Source of the DNA: Hydra vulgaris | Lineage: Eukaryota; Cnidaria; Hydrozoa; Anthoathecata; Hydridae | Assembly: GCF_038396675.1 (NCBI RefSeq) | Contig: NC_088924.1 | Span: 31,728,501-31,792,500 of the forward strand | Length of the DNA stretch: 64,000 bases | Direction of reading: 5' to 3' | Shown here: one piece after another, positions 57,180 to 64,000 of the stretch | How positions within the stretch are numbered: the stretch's first letter is position 1 | How the letters are laid out: each line of letters opens with the position of its first letter | Translations under genes and position numbers: made by a program | Notes under the pieces: model-generated | Database searches by the model: none | What the model was told of the DNA's origin: nothing | What the model saw: the letters and a program-made list of their open reading frames with translations, nothing else

Positions 57180-57713
57180 AATCCTATGCACCAGGATAGC
57201 TCCAGAATAAATCACATTGTTTGGCAATAGATGGTGCTCAAAATTTATGGTATCTGGTTCAATTAATAAGAAATTTAGTTATTGATGTAAAAATACAAGG
57301 AGGTAATGGAGCAAGTTTTAAAACAAAGCTCATATTTTGCCAACACTGAGAATATATCATTGGCAATGGTAAATGATAAAAGGAAAGAAGTTAGAACTAC
57401 AGCCATACAAAGGATACTCAAATCCAGAAATACTAATGAACACAACAGACATTTTAAACTTTCTGTAACACTAAATCTTGGAGCCAATGATTACAATGAA
57501 TTAGTAAATTGGGATATTGAGGAAGTCACCACCTTTACTGAATGTCTTTTCAAATGGAAATATTTTAAAAGCCAATGACAGTCCACTAAGTATTCCAAAA
57601 TATCCTTTTCATAGTCAAAATATGGTAAAAATTGTTGGAATAGTCACAAAGACATCAGAAATTAGATATGGCTATGAAAAGCGTCATAAATTTGTAATTA
57701 ACGGAAATATGTA
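57180..57713 (+). pseudogene. Repeat-associated protein relic, unknown
   Basis: Pieces in neighbouring frames: HCLAIDGAQNLWYLVQLIRN (57,215 on), VLKQSSYFANTENISLAMVN, DKRKEVRTTAIQRILKSRNT and HFKLSVTLNLGANDYNELVN, then ILKANDSPLSIPKYPFHSQN and VTKTSEIRYGYEKRHKFVIN. The P-x-x-P-x-H-S-Q-N and Y-G-Y-E-K-R-H blocks recur in proteins of metazoan transposons I have seen, function unknown. It lies just outside the right TIR of the previous element, so it is a separate unit. Confidence 0.5.
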
Positions 57714-57719
57714 ATAAAT

Positions 57720-58257
57720 TTGTAATAAACAAGGAAAAAAAGTTTGATTGGAAAGCACAATGGAAATAAGATATTTGAATAAAGACAAGAACAAAAGTAG
57801 TTATATATGTATTTTATTTTTTTATAGCATCAAAAGGTTTTTTTACTACACTATTTCATTTTTGAAAATTCGTGTTGGTGCTTATCATAAAAATGAAATC
57901 ATTTTGGAGTTTATCTTAAACGAAGAGTTTTTAAAATTATATTTCTTTTTTAAAACAGTATATTATTAGAGAATTTATGTAGTATAAATAAATTACAAAA
58001 ATTAAATGGTATAAAACACAATTAAGATGAAAATTGCTTACAATAGTCCCTTTTTTTTCTAAAATGCTATAAAATCTGATTCTGTGTGCAACCCCTACGG
58101 AGGCTAGCACAGTACTTCATAAGTTTAATCATACTTAATGATTAAACTTATAGACTTTATGTTAAATTTTGTAATGAACATGGAATTCTGGGATTGAATA
58201 TTAAGGCAATTACAAAAATAAATAATAAATAATTTTATTTACTTACTTTACAATTTA
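57720..58257. other. No gene supported
   Basis: AT-rich. A GC-richer block (GCAACCCCTACGGAGGCTAG) at 58089 and an imperfect AAGTTTAATCAT inverted pair at 58120-58150 are the only structures. Confidence 0.45.
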
Positions 58258-59105
58258 CTCAATTTCCATAAAAAAAACCTTTAATTTACAACTTAAAATT
58301 AAGTTCATTAAAATAAATTGAATTTTTATCAATATAACCACGTTTAAATTTAGTGATAGCCTAGAAAATACGAGGCAACCTGTTGCACAGCAGTTGTAAA
58401 CATCAGCCATCAACAGCATTCCAAATATATTGAAGTGATATCCATAAGCCTTTTTTTTGCATCTCTCTGTCTCGTTGATATCAAAGTAGTTCAATTATTT
58501 GCAATCAGAACTAGGAGGTGGCCAGACCATCATCTGTAGTACTCTGTACTCAGATTTTTTTCTTAAATATACTTTCACAACTTCACCTGTATGTTTTGGA
58601 GCGTTGTTTTGTTGAAAAACAAATCCTTCACCAACAAGTTCGGCTCCACAATCCAAAACACATTTATCCTAAAAAAGCAAGTAGACCTCTTTTGTCTATT
58701 GTTTTGTAAAGTTTTTTCAACTTTTTTGACATCTACGTCTACATCCAGAACAACCCTAAACCCTAATCTTTCCACTCCTGTATTTAAACGTTTTCAATAT
58801 GCTATCATCTCGCATACTTTCTACAGATCGACAACGAACAAAGGACCAAAATTTATTTTATTCCAGCCATTTGGTGTTCAATTTTTGTTTCTGTTTTTGA
58901 ATTTTGGTCTGAAGTGGTTTTTTTCTCGCTACACAATACTCAGGTATTGTGTAGCGAGAAAAAAACACTAGCAAACGTCATTTTAACCATTGCAGCGCTG
59001 ATTTTTTTTAGATGGTTTTGATTAAAATCAATGGCGTTTTCTGGTGATATCCATCGACAATTGCGCATGGAATCAATAACTATGTACCGGTCTTCCTTTC
59101 TAGTG
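58258..59105 (-). pseudogene. Second Tc1-like transposase, decayed
   Basis: Reading leftward from about 59,105: RKEDRYIVIDSMRNCRWISP and AAMVKMTF, the second HTH of Tc1 transposases. Then a foldback (58918-58966) breaks the frame. Catalytic-half scraps follow in two frames, then FVFQQNNAPKHTGEVVKVYL (near 58,600; the family has Asp where the second Asn stands). VWPPPSSDCK follows, and a C-terminal VDVYNCCATGCLVFSRL remnant. No terminal repeats were identified. Different subfamily from the 4651-6197 element. Confidence 0.78.
58918..58966. repeat. Inverted duplication inside the Tc1 relic
   Basis: TTTTTCTCGCTACACAATAC mirrored by GTATTGTGTAGCGAGAAAAA with the 4-nt spacer TCAG. Confidence 0.93.
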
Positions 59106-59409
59106 TTCGAATGTTGAAAATGAATAATCTTTAACTCCTTCTTTTTTAATATTTTGATTATTAAAATTAAACTTGAAATTTAAAACTTTTTTTTTGCACA
59201 ACTGTCTTTATTGAAAAAATATTTTAGACGGAGAGTAAGCCCTAACGAATTTCGATTGAATGTTTATTATTATGTTTGTTATTTTTTATACAACCATCAC
59301 AAATACTTGTAAAGACTTTGATGTTATTACATGGCCCATTACTATCTTCTGCGATAAATAAACAAGCTTTCTTATTTATACTATTTAATTATATTATTAT
59401 GAAAAGCTG

Positions 59410-59471
59410 TCATTTTCAATGTATTTCTAAATTAGCGTACCGACGCTAATTTAGAAATACATTGAAAATGA
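59410..59471. repeat. Closely spaced inverted duplication
   Basis: Perfect 29-nt arms 59410-59438 and 59443-59471, spacer ACCG. No coding context. Confidence 0.95.
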
Positions 59472-59515
59472 TAAGTTTAGTTATGATAAGATAAGTTTAA
59501 TTATGTTATGAGGTA

Positions 59516-59601
59516 AGGTATTTTAATAAATACCGGTGTAATTATTAAAATATCTGAGTTAAGATATTTTAATAATTACACCGGTATTTATTAAAATACC
59601 T
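59516..59601. repeat. Closely spaced inverted duplication
   Basis: Perfect 40-nt arms 59516-59555 and 59562-59601, spacer GAGTTA; the outer part of each arm is itself a smaller inverted repeat (GGTATTTTAATAAATACC). Confidence 0.95.
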
Positions 59602-60477
59602 TTAAATGTAATTAAATTATTTAAGAAATCATTTTATCATACCATAGTATGGTTTTAAAGTTGTAAGGGTTATATAAACACTTTTATTTCCCTTACATAT
59701 AAACGTTCATATTTAGTTGTTGTGAAGCGTCAGAAAAGGTTTCAGTGCTGTGTTTTTAAATAACTATTACTTCTAAGCTACTGACTTCAATTTTTTTACA
59801 AAACTATCAGGGTGAGGTTTAGGGTTAGGGTTTGGTTAGAGTTAACCCTAACCATAGTCTTGACTCTAATTAGGTCTAAAAAAAGAATAAATTTATCAAA
59901 TTAACGCATTACGATGATAAAAAAGTCAAAAAGTGTTGTTTTTTTTTTGGCTTCGTATCAGACTTTATTATTTTACTAATTTTTAATGGCATATCCATTA
60001 AAAATTTATTGAATTAATAAAGCATAAGTAAATATAGCAACAAGCCTTTGATTGCCTACTTTAAATTAAACAAATCCAGTATCAAAAAATAATTATTGAG
60101 AACTTTAATAATGTTATGAGGTGCATTTTTTTAACATAATTTATACGGTTTTTATAATCATTTATCTTTTTTTTTTAAGTCATTGCGTCGTTCTATTTTT
60201 TGTTTTTAATATAAGATTTTTTGTTACGACTGTCGTGCTTAAGAGGGTCATGGCAACAAAAAACATAAAAATACTTGTAAAACTTTAAGTTAAAGCTATG
60301 AAACTCAGCATATAATAATATCAATATATATGCTAAATACTTAAAGCAAATTATTATTTTTTTAACATGCCAATCGCTCCATTAGGTCTAACAAAGTTGT
60401 TTTGTTCAAAAGTGGTAAAAAGTAAACGTTATGATCGTCATGCTACGCAGAGTGAATTTTCGAAAAAAAAGTCCAAG
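59602..60477. other. No gene seen
   Basis: AT-rich. A telomere-like GGTTTAGGGTTAGGGTTTGG occurs at about 59,816 but is only three units long. Confidence 0.5.
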
Positions 60478-60485
60478 ACTTTAAT

Positions 60486-61784
60486 TAGGGTTTGTAATCC
60501 CAAGCTATATATTTAATCCCGGTATTTTTAAATACCTGTTTTTTAAAAATTTTAAAAAAATTATTAATACATTTAAAATATGTTTAGAAAAAATTATTTA
60601 TTGAATTACAAGGAAATTCTTTGGTTTTTTAATATTATACATACTTAATTATTAAATTATAAAAAACTCGTTGTTTTCATAGATATAATATACATATGTA
60701 ATTATTTTATATCTTTTTAAAAAGACGATGTGAGACGCTGAATGAAAAAGACAATGATTTGATGTGAGACGCTGTTACCGACAGCGTCCCACATTAAATT
60801 GATATGCTGGGCGAATGTTCTTTTTTTATATAGCTTTATTAATTTTGTTAAAACACAATAACGATGTTCATAGTGAAAACAGCGATTTTTTGTTCCTGCG
60901 CCCCCTTTTGCTCTTTAGCAAAAGAATAACAGATTCAGATGGAGAGTCAGAAGAATTAAAAACAATTTCAATCAATGCCTTACTTGAAACAGAAAGTTTA
61001 AATTTAGATTCGGGCTCATAAGCTGTTAATGGTGTAACTGTATTTGAATAATCTAGGCTTTCAAGTAACTTAACTAATAATTTGCAACATTTTATTGATG
61101 ACAGAACTGTTACTAGCTCTATTTTATATTTAGACTGAACGTTAGTTCTACCATTGTGCAGATTCTGAAGGATCCCACTTATATTGGTATGTTTTTGTTG
61201 CATTCGAATAAAGAGTGATGAATGCAACTTTTGAATTATAATGTTGTTAACATATTTAAGTTTTTTTAACATAAAAGTTATGGTAACATCGACTATAAAC
61301 AAATTAGCATACTGACAGCTAAGGGCCTCAACTGTTGTTTTTATTGGGACTAGCGCATTAATCATAACAGATACAGTTTTAATCTCATTATTAGATAAAG
61401 CCAAAGATTCACCTTTCGGTAGACAAACTTCTGCAAGATATCGTTTTTTTTTGTGATTGTCTGAATAATAATAATAGAATTTAAGAAAATTTAAATTTCA
61501 ATTATAATAATAAATTCAATCCAATCATTTATAAACAAAATTGCAAGAGTAACGAATATGTATAGTTCCAATCTGATTGCAATTGAACAAAAGAAAAAAA
61601 AAATTAGGAATTTTAAATGTTAAAATAGTCAAATCTCAACCGAAGAAATTATAATTTAAAAACATTCAACCGAAAATTAATTAAAATAAAAATTCCAGGA
61701 TTAAATGCTTAATCCCATGAATTCAGGACTATTAAAAATCCCGCAGAATCCCGTGATTTCGGGATCTCGGGATTCCCAACCCTA
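60486..61784 (-). mobile_element. hAT-type element, internally deleted
   Basis: Left end TAGGGTTTGTAATCCC; right end, read inward, TAGGGTTGGGAATCCC. The flanking 8-mers ACTTTAAT (60478-60485) and ACCTTAAT (61785-61792) differ at one base, fitting the 8-bp duplication of hAT transposons. 1,299 bp, so only part of a transposase gene is left. GGGATTTCGGGA-type repeats fill the right subterminal region. Confidence 0.88.
60868..61404 (-). pseudogene. hAT transposase C-terminal part
   Basis: 178 open codons with ALSNNEIKTVSVMINALVPI, TTVEALSCQYANLFIVDVTI, TFMLKKLKYVNNIIIQKLHS and RTNVQSKYKIELVTVLSS-type sequence. This is the region of hAT transposases just before the C-terminal dimerisation motif; the catalytic N-terminal two thirds and the dimerisation motif are absent. 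The 3' end runs into GRRNKKSLFSL and a stop. It lies wholly inside the hAT termini. Confidence 0.7.
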
Positions 61785-61904
61785 ACCTTAATGGTACAAC
61801 TTTTGCATACTAAATTATATGGATAGTATTTCACATTTCTGAAAAGTTTCAAGTCATTTTCATTTTTGGTTAATTTTTAAAAGCTTAATGTGCCTAGCAT
61901 GCAA

Positions 61905-61955
61905 TGGGGCGCAGGAACAAAAAATCACTGTTTTCACTGAGAACATCATTATTGC
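61905..61955 (+). repeat. Inverse copy of the hAT internal segment, outside the element
   Basis: GGGGCGCAGGAACAAAAAAT through CACTGTTTTCACTGAGAACATC matches the reverse complement of about 60852-60906 with few differences. It lies 120 bp outside the hAT right end, so it belongs to another fragment of the same family. Nothing else was recognised from 61,956 to 62,700. Confidence 0.75.
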
Positions 61956-62698
61956 ATTTTATGCAGGAGTTATACACTTTTATGCAATAACAGAAAGTCA
62001 TTAGTTCTGGTAGAAATGGTAATGCTATAGAATCTGCACAATTATTAATTGGAAGTGACATAATATCGCAAGATGTTAGTTTGATATTTGATGATATTTG
62101 ATAAAGTTAGGCCAGAGTTCTTCATGCTGAAAATACTTAGTTTGAGTATCATGCTCATTTCTGCAAAGACATAGAGAATTGAGCTCTGACAGAACTTTGA
62201 CATGAGTGAAATTGTGTTTTAAAAAAAGTAAATAGTAAAATACTAGTTCTGTTTTATCAAATAATTAGGAAATGCATGAAACCTTGAATAATAAAAAATC
62301 TGAATTTTAACAACCAATGGCATAGTAGAAAAAAAGGTGGGAAACAAAAAGTTTTTTATTGTGAATATACTTTTTTTGAATGACCTTATATAAATTTACG
62401 ACAAAAATAATTATTTATTCTAAATATTATTTCATAACCAAAATATAATTATTTAAAATAAAACAGTTATATAAAAGTAACAAAAATGTAAAATCAGTTT
62501 AAAATAATTGTAATAGTTTTAATAGCTAATATTAACATTACATGTATATTTTTTGTATATCATATTTTTAAATATAATATTATTAACTATATTATTAGTT
62601 ATATAAAAAATATAGCTTGCTTAAACATGTTTACCAGTTGTTTTATCGTTGTTGTATTATTATATTAAAATTATTGTATTATTATATTACATTTGTTG

Positions 62699-62809
<111 letters not shown>

Positions 62810-62891
62810 TAGGAAAGAAAAGAAATAGAGTTTGAATGTAGAAAACATAATTTTGTTCCGAAAGAAATAAGTAGAGAACTTCCTTTATTTA

Positions 62892-62938
62892 ATCGAGTCA
62901 TTAATTATTTAATTAATTAAATAATTAATGACCTCGAT
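62892..62938. repeat. AT-only palindrome
   Basis: Perfect dyad TCATTAATTATTTAATT / AATTAAATAATTAATGA (62898-62931) extended by ATCGAG / CCTCGAT with one inserted base. Confidence 0.9.
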
Positions 62939-63039
62939 AGTCTCTATGATATCATATCTTCAGAGGCTTAAAAATAAAGAGATTTCTACTATGCAAATTG
63001 ATTTATGTCATTATAAAGAATTGATTCACCTACAGAGTA

Positions 63040-64000
63040 GAGAAAAAAGAAAATAACATTCAGGAAGAAGCAGAAAGGAAAAAAGGAAAAAAAAGGATAT
63101 GAAAGAAAAAATGAGTTTGATAAATTTCAGGTTAGCTAAATTACAATAAATGAATGGAATTCTTTAATTGTTTGAAAACATTTCTTACCGCAATCTAAAA
63201 TAGACTTTAAAACTAACTTTTTAATGTTTAATATAAGTTTATAAAATTTTTTTGAATTTAAAATTTATATGTTCTATCATATATATTGTTACTTACCAAT
63301 ATTGGTAAGTAATAATATATATTATAGAAACTGCATTTTTAAACAATTTAGAATCTTGAACTTCGATCTGCTGGAAGAAAACAACAACCATGATTTATAT
63401 AATATAAATACTGCACTTCTAAAGAACGAAACAAAAACATTGGTCGACAAGTTGATTGAAGAAAAACTTGGAAGATTGGCATCACTGGTTACAAGATACT
63501 TAGAAAAACCAAGTCTAAAGTAAAACAAAATGACCATAACACATGCGGCATCAGCTGCAATAATATATAATATTTTTAATGTTGGTGCGGCAGCTATAGT
63601 CACTGGTATAATAAAAGATTTTATAGCTGCAGGTTATCTTTCTCCTGATATGTCATACCTTTCTGTTGACCCGAACAAAATGTGAAGGGCAAAGAATAAT
63701 GTAATGAAAGAAAATAAAATTATTGGAATAATAAATGTAGTAACAAAAATATAATTGGAATATAATTGCGTGCGATGGAAGAGAAGACTGGACCAAAACG
63801 TTAATTCCAGATAAATATGGAAAACTTCACCCTATAGTCATAAAAGAGGAGCATACAAGTGTAATTTGGGAGCCAACTGAACGTTATCTTGCTCACATCA
63901 CGCCAGAACTTGCCATTCATCCAGAAAAACCTGCAAAAAAGATAGCTGAAGCACTATATGAGGTGCTTCAAAAAAATGCTACTGAATCATGCATAGTAAT
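63040..64000 (+). pseudogene. Repeat-associated protein relic, runs off the window
   Basis: A basic coiled segment (NNIQEEAERKKGKKRYERKN, about 63,050-63,120) and then, after an intron-like gap, LVDKLIEEKLGRLASLVTRY (63269-63523). THAASAAIIYNIFNVGAAAI with LSPDMSYLSVDPNKM follows in the next frame, then GKLHPIVIKEEHTSVIWEPT, RYLAHITPELAIHPEKPAKK and IAEALYEVLQK up to the window end. The layout matches multi-exon proteins from cnidarian transposons as I remember them; the family name and function are unknown to me. Confidence 0.5.
63281..63320. repeat. Palindrome without spacer
   Basis: ATATATTGTTACTTACCAAT directly followed by its reverse complement with one mismatch. The arms meet without a loop. 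Confidence 0.92.

Noticed and set aside
59800-59865. Telomere or telomeric array (TTAGGG)
   Set aside because: Only about three imperfect units, with an inverse CCCTAACC nearby and unrelated sequence on both sides.

Overview
The window is about three-quarters A+T and carries no tRNA, rRNA, CRISPR or bacterial operon signal. It is eukaryotic and looks like the gene-poor, transposon-dense genome of a cnidarian, most likely Hydra or a close relative. That guess rests on the mix of repeats: a Maverick/Polinton with an integrase-chromodomain protein, Tc1, pogo/Tigger, hAT, piggyBac-type and Tnp2/DUF4218-type DNA transposons, LINE tails, a gag relic and long (TA)n tracts. I see no conserved single-copy host gene.

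Layout. 1-4.6 kb: AT-rich DNA with a (TA)n tract and a TTACTTACTG minisatellite. 4651-6197: a Tc1-like element with IR/DR ends. 6.3-6.8 kb: a minisatellite. 7464-23451: a full-length 15,988-bp Polinton with 104-bp terminal inverted repeats and a perfect 6-bp target duplication (TATAGA). Leftward genes run ATPase, several virion-type proteins, the major capsid protein, small DNA-binding proteins, PolB, an adenain-type protease and a fibre-like protein. The only rightward gene is a zinc-ribbon / phospholipase-A2-like / integrase / chromodomain reading frame. Most of its genes carry stops, frameshifts or lost start codons, so the copy is dead, but its boundaries are intact.

23.5-36 kb: repeats, including a LINE reverse-transcriptase scrap, a satellite of about 180-bp units (27.5-31.0 kb) split by a 5'-truncated LINE, and several elements built from many iterations of one short word. 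36.2-42.7 kb: two copies of a Tnp2/DUF4218-like transposase, followed by a spliced DUF4806-like gene. 43.6-44.5 kb: a foldback MITE and a (TA)n tract. 46.4-47.6 kb: a pogo/Tigger transposase relic. 49.3-50.1 kb: a TTAA-flanked MITE.

50.3-52.3 kb holds an unusual spliced gene relic with introns all in phase 1 and several consecutive exons of about 21 nt, each coding one coiled-coil heptad. 53.08-53.42 kb is a gag relic. 53.55-57.08 kb is a TIR-bounded element coding an unrecognised protein. 58.3-59.1 kb is a second Tc1 relic, 60486-61784 a hAT element with an 8-bp duplication, and 63.0-64.0 kb a protein relic running off the end.

Closely spaced inverted duplications (hairpins with 20-43 nt arms) recur through the window, including inside transposon genes. 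All identifications come from reading translations and DNA motifs by eye; no database search was run.
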